Positions 8,693 to 17,597 are shown, counted from the first letter of the stretch. The stretch: DNA of 64,000 bases from Pseudomonas paeninsulae (GCF_035621475.1 NZ_CP141799.1:3584501-3648500); one strand, 5' to 3'. Translations and numbers: made by a program. The notes: a model not told the origin generated them from the sequence alone.

Positions 8693-10495
8693 CTAATGCG
8701 CTGGCTGCAACGTGCTGGTATCCGCGACGTCGGGCTGGATGCAGACAAAGGCAGGCATCCGGTCCTCATGGGCATAGGCCGGCAGGTTGGAATTGGAGGT
8801 ACACACGCGGCCATCCTGGGTGAATTCGAAGTCACGGAACCAGGTCACCCGGTTAGGCATTGGATAGGCGATGAACTTCTTCTGTGCCGGGATGTAGCGC
8901 ATCACCCGATCGGTGTTGTTGGTGGCGATCCACACGTCGCCGTGCTTGTCGACGTTCAGCGCATAGGGGATCTCGTACTCGTTGGCCGCCAGCAGCGGCA
9001 GCGCGATGCTCTCGAAGGTTTTGCTCTGCGTATCGAAACGCATCAGGTAACCCTCGTCGAAGGACGGAATCCACAGGCTGCCATCCGGGCCGAAGCGCAG
9101 CCGGCGCGGGCCTTTGTGCGGCACGTCATACTCGGTGACCGCGTGGGTCACCGGGTCGATGTGGCCGATCTTGTTGGCCAGCAGCTTGCTGTACCAGACG
9201 CCGCCATCGACCGGATTAACGTCGATGCCGTAGGGCCAGTTGAACACGTCACGGCCACCGTTGAGCCACTTGTGGTGCGACAGCGCCAAGTGAAAATTCT
9301 GCTCGGGAAACCAGGCGGATATCTTCAGCACCAAACCAATGAAGGTATCGGTGATCCAGCGCAGCACACCATTGTGCGGCGTTTCGATTTCGGTGAACTG
9401 CTCGGTCTTGGTGTCGAACTTCATCACCGTATTGGACACCAGCACGGTGAACCAGACGTTGTCGTCCTTGTCGGCGCGGATAGTGTGCGAGTAGAGCCCC
9501 TTGCGCCAAAGGAAACCCTGCGGAATCGGATAGAGCTTCCAGGCCTTGGTCTCCGGATTGAACATGATCAGGTTGCTCGACAACGCACCGGTGAAGAAGA
9601 TGCGCCCATCGGATATCTGCGCGCCGCTGTGCGGGCCGTGCTTTCCGGTGAAAATGCCGATCGGCAACTGCATGCCACTGAAGTTGCCGCCCTTGACCTC
9701 GTCGGTAACCGGCATCTCGTACTTGTCGATCTGCCCGCTCTTGCGATCGAGGATGTACACCTCGTCGCGGCCTTCATCGATGCCCATCAGCTTGTCGTCG
9801 GACAGCACCATGGTGTCATGCAGGAAGGACATTGGCGTGGCCGCATGCCACTCCTCGACCCGCGCCTTGGCCAGCTCGGGGCTGAAGTCGTGGGTCTGAA
9901 TCGCCTTGATCGGTTCGCCGTCAAACCCCTCGGCCAGCATCTTGGCGATGCTCTTTTCCTCGCGATAGGTCAGCGTCGCCAGATAGCCCTCCATGCGATT
10001 GATGGTCAGCCCCCACTGTTCCTCGCTCCGCGGGACGCGGGTCATCGCGTTGCCCTGCTGGTGGCAGAAGCTGCACTGGGAAATGAAGGCTTCCTTGGTC
10101 TGCGCATCAGGGAACGGCAGGGTTGCGGCATGGGCCGAGGCCGTCAGGCTGTTGGACAGTTCCTCGACCGATGCGATTTTTTTCACGTTGAAATCCAGCT
10201 GGCGCTGATCGTCGCCGGCCAGTTGCAGCGGCTGAACGATATCTTGGAAGTACGGGGTACGCGCGCGCACCTGGAGCTTGCCGGCAAAACTGGTGACCAG
10301 TTCGTAGCGACCTTCAGCGTCGCTGTAGACGGTCTCCTTGCGGTTACGTGCCTCGTTCCAGACGGTCACCAGGCTACCGGCGACTGGTTTTCCATCGCCG
10401 GTCATGACACTGCCGGTCAAAGTCGCAGCGCTGGCGCTGGCACTGAAGACCAGGGCGAGCAGACTGAGGGAGTAGGCTGATTTCATAGGAGGCAT
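8693..10495 (-). CDS. Secreted haem-c / virginiamycin-B-lyase-like beta-propeller protein
   Basis: The 600-residue product has a signal peptide ending near SASASA, a carboxypeptidase-regulatory-like beta-sandwich (about 25-100), a single haem c site CSFCH near residue 140, and a C-terminal beta-propeller of the virginiamycin B lyase type (repeats such as DNVWFTVL, GGVWYSKL, GSLWIPSF and GDVWIATN). The propeller with haem c suggests a periplasmic oxidoreductase or lyase passing electrons to a cytochrome chain. ATGs at 10495 and 10486 are both possible; neither has a strong ribosome binding site. The gene lies in the minus-strand catabolic block, just after a 33-residue membrane ORF. The reaction is unknown. 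Confidence 0.83.
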   Translation of the reverse strand: MPPMKSAYSLSLLALVFSASASAATLTGSVMTGDGKPVAGSLVTVWNEARNRKETVYSDAEGRYELVTSFAGKLQVRARTPYFQDIVQPLQLAGDDQRQLDFNVKKIASVEELSNSLTASAHAATLPFPDAQTKEAFISQCSFCHQQGNAMTRVPRSEEQWGLTINRMEGYLATLTYREEKSIAKMLAEGFDGEPIKAIQTHDFSPELAKARVEEWHAATPMSFLHDTMVLSDDKLMGIDEGRDEVYILDRKSGQIDKYEMPVTDEVKGGNFSGMQLPIGIFTGKHGPHSGAQISDGRIFFTGALSSNLIMFNPETKAWKLYPIPQGFLWRKGLYSHTIRADKDDNVWFTVLVSNTVMKFDTKTEQFTEIETPHNGVLRWITDTFIGLVLKISAWFPEQNFHLALSHHKWLNGGRDVFNWPYGIDVNPVDGGVWYSKLLANKIGHIDPVTHAVTEYDVPHKGPRRLRFGPDGSLWIPSFDEGYLMRFDTQSKTFESIALPLLAANEYEIPYALNVDKHGDVWIATNNTDRVMRYIPAQKKFIAYPMPNRVTWFRDFEFTQDGRVCTSNSNLPAYAHEDRMPAFVCIQPDVADTSTLQPAH

Positions 10496-10500
10496 CTCGC

Positions 10501-10602
10501 TTAGCCGAAGTGATAGAAGTAGAAGTGCAGCGCGGCGACAACTGCCACGGACACGACAATGTTCAAGACGATGTGTTTGCTGATGGATTTCAAGATACGC
10601 AT
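10501..10602 (-). CDS. Small single-helix membrane peptide (33 aa)
   Basis: An ATG at 10602, preceded by GGAGAAACGAAGC, opens a 33-codon frame with a short basic head (MRILKSISKH), one hydrophobic helix and the tail HFYFYHFG. The stop lies 5 bases before the furthest upstream start of the haem-c/propeller gene. An upstream ATG at 10623 would add seven residues. Good spacing, a plausible ribosome site and a clean membrane helix support a real small protein, perhaps an anchor or partner of the following secreted redox protein. It resembles no family that I know. Confidence 0.5.
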   Translation of the reverse strand: MRILKSISKHIVLNIVVSVAVVAALHFYFYHFG

Positions 10603-10652
10603 GCTTCGTTTCTCCAGATTCATGGCGTGGTCAGCCTGGGCCCTCTGCACGA

Positions 10653-12065
10653 TCAGCTCGTCAGCTGACGGCGCAGGCCTCTGAGCGCAGCATTGAGTTT
10701 GTGCTCAAGCAGATAGCGCAAGGGAACGCCAAGCCCGGGGATGCGTGAGCGGAAACGGATGTGCCAGTCGACGCGGGTGCCGCTGCCGCAGGGGGTCAGG
10801 CGCACCTCGCCATGATGGCAATACACCGGCGAGCCCTTGAGCACTCGATAGCGATAGCCCCGGTTCGGACTGAACTCGATGATCTCCTCGTGGATCGCGC
10901 CGAACGGCGAGGCCAGCACCCGCTCGGCGCCATAGCCGTTGACCTCGCCGACACCCGGCTTGACCAGATGGCACTGCCCCAGACCCGCCCAGTTTCCCAG
11001 CGCCCGATGGTCGCTGAGCAGGGCGAAGACCCGCTCCGGCGCGGCGGCGATCTCGATGCTCGCGGCGCAGGACTGGTTGTCGGCGAGCGGGCGCCGCTCA
11101 CGCGGCAGCGGCAGGAAACCGAAGTCACGATGCCCCTTGCCCGGCCTGGCCCACATGAATTCGTAGGAAAAGCCCAACGGGTCGTTGACGTAGACGCAAC
11201 CGGCCAGCGGCAGATGGATCGGCCTGCAGTTCGCCTTGGCGCCCGCGGCCAGCGCACGCAGGTGCATGGCGTTGACACCATGCCGGTTGAGCGGGTCGCC
11301 AAAGCAGATGTTGAGGATGCCCTGGTCGTTGATGCGGTAGCCCGCATCGCGGGGCCGCCCCTGGTCGCGGCCATACTCAACGATTTCCAGCAGCAGTGTC
11401 GGCCCGCCGAACACGCGGCGCATGGCGCCAGCGTCCTCCAGCCCCCACAGCGCTTCATGTGCGTCGTCGTGCAACTGCAGGTCGTGCTCGGGTACGCCCA
11501 AGCCGCTGCCGACGAACTCGCTGGAGGCGGCCAGATCCGGCGTGGTCATGCTCACATAACGGATCGCCACCGGGCAGTCCTGGCGGCCACGGTTGTTCTC
11601 ATCGGGCAGCGGATCCTGCTCCAGCAACTCGACATAGACCCCATCAGGGTTGCGCACGCATACGCGGCGCGCACCGGCCTCGCCGAGCGGTGGTCTCAGC
11701 GGCTGGCTACCGAGCACGGCGAGCCTGGCCAGCGCCAGATCGAAATCGGCCACCCAGACACCCATGCGGCTGTAGCCGATGTCGTTGGGCTTGCGATCGG
11801 CCGGCATCAGGCGCGCCAGCGGCTGCTCGTACTGGAACAGCTCCAGCTGACACCAGTCGTTGCGACCGACCAGGCACCAGCAAGTCATCGCCGCGCCGGG
11901 CAGGTCGACGATGGTGGCACTCAGCGGGCCACGCATCATCAGGCGGCTGCCACCGGCCGGGAGGAAGCCCAGGCCGTCGCACCACCAAGCTTCGGTGCGG
12001 CGCAGGTCGACCACGCTGAAAGCGATCTGGTTCAGCGCCAGAGGCAAAGGGGAGCGTGCACTCAT
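10653..12065 (-). CDS. VOC-VOC-SRPBCC three-domain protein
   Basis: The start at 12065 follows AAAGGATGATGACC and gives 470 residues; an ATG at 12083 overlapping the dehydrogenase stop is also possible. Residues about 10-150 and 165-310 are two vicinal-oxygen-chelate domains (LNQIAFSVVDL, then IRYVSMTTPDL with DPLGFSYEFMWARPG). Residues about 325-470 form an SRPBCC/polyketide-cyclase-like ligand pocket (IEIAAAPERVFALLSDH). VOC proteins include extradiol dioxygenases, glyoxalases and isomerases; the canonical metal triad is not obvious, so the activity is open. The fusion suggests processing or carrying of a large hydrophobic substrate. It is co-transcribed with the upstream dehydrogenase. Confidence 0.82.
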   Translation of the reverse strand: MSARSPLPLALNQIAFSVVDLRRTEAWWCDGLGFLPAGGSRLMMRGPLSATIVDLPGAAMTCWCLVGRNDWCQLELFQYEQPLARLMPADRKPNDIGYSRMGVWVADFDLALARLAVLGSQPLRPPLGEAGARRVCVRNPDGVYVELLEQDPLPDENNRGRQDCPVAIRYVSMTTPDLAASSEFVGSGLGVPEHDLQLHDDAHEALWGLEDAGAMRRVFGGPTLLLEIVEYGRDQGRPRDAGYRINDQGILNICFGDPLNRHGVNAMHLRALAAGAKANCRPIHLPLAGCVYVNDPLGFSYEFMWARPGKGHRDFGFLPLPRERRPLADNQSCAASIEIAAAPERVFALLSDHRALGNWAGLGQCHLVKPGVGEVNGYGAERVLASPFGAIHEEIIEFSPNRGYRYRVLKGSPVYCHHGEVRLTPCGSGTRVDWHIRFRSRIPGLGVPLRYLLEHKLNAALRGLRRQLTS

Positions 12066-12079
12066 GGTCATCATCCTTT

Positions 12080-13243
12080 TCATGCCTGGACCACGGCGCT
12101 TTTCGGATCGATCAGGATCTTCGCGTGCTTCGCCGGATCCTTCAGGGCGTCGAAGGCGTTGGCGACGCCATCCAGGCCGACGGTGCCGGTAATCATGGGC
12201 GCGCAGTTGACCTTGCCCTCGGCGATCATGTGCAGGGTGTCGCGGTATTCCAGTGGCGAATGGCCGAAGACGAAGCGCAGGTCGATCTCCTTGTGGATCG
12301 CCAGGGCCGGCTCGTAACGATCCACCTGCATGCATAGGCCGGCCACCACCACGCGCGACAGCAGCGGCGCGCCGTCGATGATCTGCTGCACCAGCCCGGG
12401 CAGGCCCACGCACTCGAAGATCACCGGGCGCTTAGGTGCACCGGCGCCGAGCTTCTCGGCCAGGCGCCAGGCGATGTGCCACGGCACTGGCAGTTTGCCG
12501 AGCTTCTCGCGGGTGCCCACCGAGAGTTCCAGCAAGCTGGGCAGATCGCGGATGAAGTCCTCGCCGGGACGCTCGGCATAGGGCGAGTCCTCGCGCGGAT
12601 TGATCAACACATCGGCGCCGCACTGCTGCGCCAGGGCACGGCGCCCTGCGGAGAAGTCGCTGGCCACCACGCGCTCCACGCCCTGTGCCTTGAGCAGGCA
12701 GATCAGTGCCAGGCCCACCGGCCCGCAACCGATGACGAGGGCCACGTCCTTGCGCTGGATTTCGCTCCGGCGTACCGCATGCCAGGCCACCGCCATCGGC
12801 TCGGTCAGGGCCGCCATCTCGGCCGACAGACCATTGGGTACCGGCACCAGCGCCGACTCCTGCAACAGCATGCGCTCGGCGTAGCCACCGGTGGCCACCG
12901 GCGACAGGCCGGCCAGGTGGATCGCATTGCCAATACGCAGCAGCGGTTGGGCTACCACGCGGGTACCGGGCTTGATCTTCTTGTCGCAACCGGCACCGTA
13001 CTCCAGCACCTCGACACACAGCTCATGGCCGAACACCACCGGATCGCTGCTGAACGGCAACACCTTGCCGAAGCCGACCTTGTCCACCACGGCCTTGAAC
13101 TCGTCGCAGTGGTGGCGCATGTGCAGGTCCGAGCCACAGATGCCGCAACGCAGTACCTCGACCAGTACTTGGCCCTTGGCGGGTACCGGCTCCGGCAGGT
13201 CGACGACCTTCAGTTCGGCGTTTTGACAAACGACAGCTTTCAT
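12080..13243 (-). CDS. Zinc-dependent alcohol dehydrogenase (MDR superfamily)
   Basis: This 387-residue protein has the catalytic zinc pattern CGICGSDLHMRHH near residue 37, the GHE motif (VFGHELCVEVLEYG) near 70, and a nucleotide-binding GCGPVGLALICLL near 170. The four-Cys structural zinc lobe typical of threonine or sorbitol dehydrogenases is absent; that stretch reads QPLLRIGNAIHLAGL. It should oxidise a secondary or primary alcohol with NAD(P). It lies in the catabolic block between the DUF1330-like gene and the VOC-SRPBCC gene, consistent with oxidising an alcohol released by the sulfatase or formed by hydroxylation. Confidence 0.9.
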   Translation of the reverse strand: MKAVVCQNAELKVVDLPEPVPAKGQVLVEVLRCGICGSDLHMRHHCDEFKAVVDKVGFGKVLPFSSDPVVFGHELCVEVLEYGAGCDKKIKPGTRVVAQPLLRIGNAIHLAGLSPVATGGYAERMLLQESALVPVPNGLSAEMAALTEPMAVAWHAVRRSEIQRKDVALVIGCGPVGLALICLLKAQGVERVVASDFSAGRRALAQQCGADVLINPREDSPYAERPGEDFIRDLPSLLELSVGTREKLGKLPVPWHIAWRLAEKLGAGAPKRPVIFECVGLPGLVQQIIDGAPLLSRVVVAGLCMQVDRYEPALAIHKEIDLRFVFGHSPLEYRDTLHMIAEGKVNCAPMITGTVGLDGVANAFDALKDPAKHAKILIDPKSAVVQA

Positions 13244-13309
13244 CCGCTACCTCCGAGATGTTGGATAGGGTGGGGGTCGGGCAGCGACTGCCGCAGCACC
13301 GTAAATCAG

Positions 13310-13984
13310 TCAGCGCGCGCGGCGCAGTGCGCGGATCCAGGCCACGGCCAGGAACAGCAGCATCAGCCCAGCGCCCAGCGCCCAGCTGAGCATTGGCAGG
13401 ATCAGATCGCCCTTCATCGGCGTCAGCCCCACCAGCAGCGAGGCGGCCTTGTACGGCATGTATTTGAGGTATTCGGGATCACTGACCAAGTCGAGGAAGG
13501 CGCGCCGATTCGGATAGCGAATCACCAGCACGCTGCTCCAGTTGTCGATTGCCGGCTCGAAGGTGATCAGGTTGGTGCTCGGCTGCTCGCCACCCAGAAC
13601 GCCCTGCATGGTGCTGGCGAACAGCGGATAGGCGCCGCGCGCGAACAGCAGCGGCATGACATGTTCTTCGTAATAGGCATTGGCCTGCTCGGGGGTGCCC
13701 TTGAAGCCAGCCACCTGCGGCAGCGGACGCAGCTGCGGGTAGTAGCGCATCAGGTTGAGCATGTAGACCGGTTTGCCGTCATCAGCCTCGGCCCAGGCGT
13801 GCAGGTGGCGGAGAATTTCGCCCTTCTCCTCCTCCGGCCAGGCCAGGTCGCGCTCCAGCGTGCTCATGTAGCCTTCGATCTCGTCCGCGCTTAGCTTGCT
13901 GCCGGGCGCGTGCCACTGGCCGAAGGCGACGAACACGGCGAGCAGCAGCGCCGCCAGAATCAGTTCAAAACGATACTTGTGCAT
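13310..13984 (-). CDS. Membrane-anchored DUF1330-like protein
   Basis: The ATG at 13984 follows AAGGAATCC at suitable spacing and gives 224 residues. An N-terminal hydrophobic segment (about 5-22) and a C-terminal helix (about 195-217) flank a soluble domain with DUF1330-like dimeric alpha/beta-barrel features: VYMLNLMRYYP, a YYEEHVMPLLFARGA helix, and SVLVIRYPNRRAFLDLV followed by DPEYL. Function is unknown. It lies 13 bases downstream of the hydrolase gene and is clearly part of the same operon. Related cytoplasmic proteins often have small-molecule monooxygenase or dehalogenase-like folds, so a catabolic role is plausible but unproven. Confidence 0.75.
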   Translation of the reverse strand: MHKYRFELILAALLLAVFVAFGQWHAPGSKLSADEIEGYMSTLERDLAWPEEEKGEILRHLHAWAEADDGKPVYMLNLMRYYPQLRPLPQVAGFKGTPEQANAYYEEHVMPLLFARGAYPLFASTMQGVLGGEQPSTNLITFEPAIDNWSSVLVIRYPNRRAFLDLVSDPEYLKYMPYKAASLLVGLTPMKGDLILPMLSWALGAGLMLLFLAVAWIRALRRAR

Positions 13985-13997
13985 ATGGATTCCTTGC

Positions 13998-14813
13998 TCA
14001 GCGCAGGCAGTCGAGTAGCAGTGGATTGAGTTTTTCCGGCGCATGTAGCTGCAGCCAGTGGTTGGCGCCGTCGATGCGCTCGTAGCGGAAAGGGCCGTCC
14101 ACATGGCGCGCGGTGTTGCGCATCTGTTCTTCGGTCAGATAGCGGTCGCCGCTGCTGTAGATGCCGCACACCGGCACCCGAGCCTTGGGCCAGACCTGCG
14201 GCAGGATCAGGCCGAGGTTGGCGCGGTAATAGTTGATGCCGGCCGTGAGGCGTCCCGGACGCTCCAGCACGGATCGCCACTGGGTGAACTCCTCGGGAAA
14301 GGCGGTGAACCAGCGGAAGAACCACCAGTTGCCGGCCTTCAGCAGCCACTCGGCAAAGCCGCGTAACTGGAACAACAGCACGTACCAACCCTTGAGTTTC
14401 TGCGCCAGGCCGCCACTGCCATAGGCCGCCGGATGGCCGACCGACAGGGCGATGTAACGCTCCACCCGCTCGGGATGGGCCAGGCTGAATAACCAGCCCT
14501 GTACGGCACCCCAGTCGTGGGCCACCAGTTTCACCTTGTCGATGCCCAGCGCATCCAGCAGCGCGCGCAAATCCTCCACCAGAATGTCGCTGTGATAGTC
14601 GGCCACGTTCATGGGCATTTCCGTGTCACCGCAGCCGCGGGTGTCCGGGGCGATCACCTGGTAACCGGCCGCTACCAGCGCCGGTATCTGCTGGCGCCAC
14701 ACCGCGTGGCTGTCGGGAAAGCCGTGCACCAACAGCACCGGCTCACCCTGACCGACCACCACCACATGCATGGCGATGCCGTTGACCTGTAGGCGTGTTC
14801 CTGGGTAATCCAT
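13998..14813 (-). CDS. Alpha/beta hydrolase, epoxide-hydrolase-like
   Basis: The start at 14813 (MDYPGTRLQVNG) follows AGGAGC and gives 271 residues. Motifs in order are the oxyanion HGFPDSHAVWRQQ, APDTRGCGDTEMP, the nucleophile elbow VAHDWGAVQGW with Asp as nucleophile, and a late GANHWLQL carrying the catalytic His. Asp in place of Ser at the elbow places it with epoxide hydrolases and haloalkane dehalogenases. It is cytoplasmic and would open an epoxide, or less likely hydrolyse another C-X bond, in the catabolic pathway. It lies four bases after the end of the broken SDR gene. Confidence 0.88.
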   Translation of the reverse strand: MDYPGTRLQVNGIAMHVVVVGQGEPVLLVHGFPDSHAVWRQQIPALVAAGYQVIAPDTRGCGDTEMPMNVADYHSDILVEDLRALLDALGIDKVKLVAHDWGAVQGWLFSLAHPERVERYIALSVGHPAAYGSGGLAQKLKGWYVLLFQLRGFAEWLLKAGNWWFFRWFTAFPEEFTQWRSVLERPGRLTAGINYYRANLGLILPQVWPKARVPVCGIYSSGDRYLTEEQMRNTARHVDGPFRYERIDGANHWLQLHAPEKLNPLLLDCLR

Positions 14814-14817
14814 CGCG

Positions 14818-15545
14818 TTATTGCTCCTGATCGGAAAATTTAACGCGCGCAAAGCGCTCGGGTAGGTGGCCCAGCAAGGGCCGCCGAAGCTTCCAGGGGA
14901 AGGTGGGCACTACGCCGTCGTTCACCCGCTTTTCGATCAGCCGCGCCATTTCGCGCGCCGCCTGTTCGACCCCGATGGCAAACGGCAGCCGGCCTATGTC
15001 GACGCCATCCACTATGTTGGTGTTGATGAAGCCGGGCAGGATATTGGTGACGGCAATACCTTGCTGGCGCAGTAGGCGGCCTGCTGATTGAGCGGCTGCA
15101 GCGAGGCCAGCGACGATATGCCGACAATGTTCCCCTGGCCGCGCACCAGGAAGTGAGCGGCCGCCGCGTTGACGGTGGCGATGGCGCCCGTCAAGTTGGC
15201 CGGGATCAGGTTCAGCTCCTTGTCCAGGCTATCGCCACCCACGCGCGTGAGATCGTTGGCGCTGGCGTTAACCACCACCGTGCCCACACCCCACAGGCGA
15301 GTGAACAAATCCCGCAGCGTCTCGCCCACACTGTCGATCTGACATACGTCAAGTACCGCCAACTGCACCGTCAACTGCGCATTGATGTCGCGGTGAATCT
15401 CCTCGCGCAGCTGCTCCAACAGCGGAAACCGGCGCGCGGTCAGGCTCAGGGGGTGGCCGCGGTGAGCCATTTCCAGCGCCAGGGCCCGACCGATGCCGGA
15501 GGAAGCGCCGGTAATCACCACAGCTGAAGCTTCATTGTTGCTCAT
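14818..15545 (-). pseudogene. SDR gene broken by an internal frameshifting deletion
   Basis: From the ATG at 15545 the protein shows VVITGASSGIGRALALE, VVVNASAND, the catalytic Ser region and YCASK, all expected of a short-chain dehydrogenase. Immediately after YCASK the frame goes wrong and stops at 15012. A second frame resumes with GIAVTNILPGFINTNIVDG and runs to 14818 in a normal SDR C-terminus. About 20 residues that normally lie between YxxxK and the PG motif are missing. The junction carries CTGCGCCAGCAAG, which fits both the YCASK and the LRQQG coding contexts, as expected for deletion between short direct repeats. Confidence 0.82.
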
Positions 15546-15575
15546 AGGGCTCTCGCAATTTCTGTTTGCTGTGTG

Positions 15576-17210
15576 TTATTCGATGGCCAGGGTCGATTTG
15601 GCCCGCTGGCGCAGTACGAATTTTTGAATCTTGCCGGTGGAGGTCTTGGGCAATTCGCCGAACAGGAACTGCTTGGGCACCTTGAAGCGCGCCAGGCGTT
15701 CGGCGCAGAACGCGCCCAGTTCCTCGGCGGTCGGTGCATGGCCCTCGCGCAACTCGAGAAAGGCGCAGGGCACCTCGCCCCACTTCTCATCCGAGGTGGC
15801 GACCACCGCCGCAGCCAGCACCGCGGGATGCCGGTAGAGCACGTCCTCGATCTCGATCGATGAGATGTTCTCGCCACCGGAGATGATGATGTCCTTGCTG
15901 CGATCCTTGATCTTCACGTAGCCGTCCGGCTGGATCACCGCCAGGTCACCGGTGTGGTACCAGCCACCGGCGAAGGATTCCTCGGTGGCCCGCGGATTCT
16001 TCAGGTAGCCCTTCATCACCAGGTTGCCGCGGAACATGATCTCGCCCATGGTTTCGCCGTCCCAAGGAACTTCCTGCATGCTCAACGGATCGCGCACGCT
16101 GATGCCTTCCTGGCAAATGCAACGCACGCCCTGACGGGCACCCAGGCGAGCCTGCTCCTCGAGCGGCAACTCCTCCCACTCGGGATGTTTGGCGCACACC
16201 GCAGCCGGACCATAGGTTTCGGTAAGGCCGTAGCCGTGGGTCAGGTCGAAGCCCAGCTGCTTCATGCCCTCGACCATAGCCACCGGCGGTGCGGCGCCGC
16301 CGGTCAGCGCCGACACCCGATGACGGATGCCCTCGCGCCACTCGACCGGTGCATTGATCAGCAGCGACTGCACGATGGGCGCGCCGCAGTAGTGGCTGAC
16401 CTTGTGCTCGCGGATTGCCTGGAAGATCAGCTGGGCGTCGATCTTGCGCAGGCACACGTTGGTCCCGGCGTTGGCGGCCATGGTCCAGGGGAAGCACCAG
16501 CCGTTGCAGTGAAACATCGGCAGCGTCCACAGGTAAGTCGCATGCGGCGGCATGCCCCAGGTGACGATGTTGGACAGCGCATTCAGGTAAGCCCCACGGT
16601 GGTGATAGACCACGCCCTTGGGATTGCCGGTGGTACCCGAGGTGTAGTTCAGCGCAATGGCGTCCCACTCGTCGGCCGGCAACGGCCAGGCAGATTTCGG
16701 GTTGCCGGTGGCGATGAACGCCTCGTACTCGCGGTTGCCGATCAGCTCGCCGGGGCCGTCATATTCGCTGTCGCAGACATTGATGAGCAGAATGTCATGA
16801 CTGACCCTGGGCAGCGCAGCCTGGATGGTCGGGGCAAACTCGCGGTCGGTGATCAGCACCTTGGCCTCGCCATGTTCGAGCATGAAGGCGATGGTCTCAG
16901 CATCCAGGCGGGTGTTGAGGGTGTTGATCACGCCCCCGCACATCGGCACGCCGAAGTGGCATTCGTACATTTCCGGGGTGTTGGCCAGCATCACGGCCAC
17001 GGTGTCCCCTTGCCCCACTCCGGCTTCCGCCAGCGCCGAAGCCAGTCGACGGCAGCGCGAATAAGTCTCGGCCCAGGTATAGCGACGCCGACCATGGATC
17101 ACCGCCGTGCGCTGCGGATAGGTGTAAGCCGAACGCTCGATGAACGTCAGTGGGCTCAATGCCATGTGGTTGGCCGGGTGCTTGTCCAGCCCTGCACGAT
17201 ACGGACTCAT
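15576..17210 (-). CDS. Medium/long-chain acyl-CoA ligase, AlkK-like
   Basis: The ATG at 17210 has GAGGAGTG upstream and gives 544 residues. Adenylate-forming signatures are complete: YTSGTTGNPKGVVYHHRG, GYGLTETYG, YHTGDLAVIQPDGYVKIKDR and the C-terminal catalytic Lys in KTSTGKIQKF. The closest type is AlkK, which activates medium-chain fatty acids with ATP and CoA in the cytoplasm. It is the first gene of the long minus-strand block and is divergent from the LuxR-type regulator, so it is a likely target of that regulator. It would activate the carboxylate formed after alcohol oxidation for thiolytic degradation. Confidence 0.92.
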   Translation of the reverse strand: MSPYRAGLDKHPANHMALSPLTFIERSAYTYPQRTAVIHGRRRYTWAETYSRCRRLASALAEAGVGQGDTVAVMLANTPEMYECHFGVPMCGGVINTLNTRLDAETIAFMLEHGEAKVLITDREFAPTIQAALPRVSHDILLINVCDSEYDGPGELIGNREYEAFIATGNPKSAWPLPADEWDAIALNYTSGTTGNPKGVVYHHRGAYLNALSNIVTWGMPPHATYLWTLPMFHCNGWCFPWTMAANAGTNVCLRKIDAQLIFQAIREHKVSHYCGAPIVQSLLINAPVEWREGIRHRVSALTGGAAPPVAMVEGMKQLGFDLTHGYGLTETYGPAAVCAKHPEWEELPLEEQARLGARQGVRCICQEGISVRDPLSMQEVPWDGETMGEIMFRGNLVMKGYLKNPRATEESFAGGWYHTGDLAVIQPDGYVKIKDRSKDIIISGGENISSIEIEDVLYRHPAVLAAAVVATSDEKWGEVPCAFLELREGHAPTAEELGAFCAERLARFKVPKQFLFGELPKTSTGKIQKFVLRQRAKSTLAIE

Positions 17211-17270
17211 GCGACACACTCCTCAAATACTGCGTGGTTCACTGCTATGGCGCCGCGCTGCATGCGCTGC

Positions 17271-17300
17271 ACCTGTACCTGTACCTGTACCTGTACCTGT
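17271..17300. repeat. Five perfect tandem copies of ACCTGT
   Basis: Thirty bases consist of five exact ACCTGT hexamers in the divergent intergenic region, about 60 bases upstream of the acyl-CoA ligase start. Hexamer arrays can gain or lose units by slippage and change promoter spacing, so this could be a phase-variable or spacing element. No direct evidence of function. Confidence 0.8.
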
Positions 17301-17378
17301 CCAATTACGGCGGTGTGGGGGGGGAGTCCGATATACCCTTCCACGCTGCCACCATATGGCGCTCGCACCTCGGCTTCG

Positions 17379-17396
17379 CCCCCCTCGATGGGGGGG
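17379..17396. promoter_or_regulatory. C6-N5-G7 palindrome between acyl-CoA ligase and LuxR-type regulator
   Basis: Six C, TCGAT, then seven G, within the 387-base divergent region at 17211-17597. The same arrangement recurs at 3238-3258 and 20304-20323. A lone run of eight G at 17317-17324 may be a half site. It is a candidate operator for the adjacent MalT-type activator. The remainder of this intergenic stretch shows only the hexamer array and no further gene. Confidence 0.4.
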
Positions 17397-17597
17397 CGCG
17401 CCGGAATGCAGGTCGAACTCAGCGCAACAAGCGCCTAGACTTCTGCTCGCAGGCAATGGCCAAATGAAAAATGACACCGCACGCCGGCACCATCACCAAC
17501 CGGCGGAAACGGATGCAGAATGGATCGACAATAAGAACCTCCAGCGGCGCACCGTCGCCAGTTGGAAACCGCTCCCCGTCAGCCGTGAGAAAAGCGC

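Noticed and set aside
8498-10480. 660-codon open frame on the plus strand opposite the haem-c/propeller gene
   Set aside because: Antisense shadow caused by GC-rich codon bias; no domain, while the minus strand encodes a signal peptide, haem site and propeller.
17271-17300. CRISPR-like array
   Set aside because: Perfect hexamers without spacers; a simple tandem repeat.
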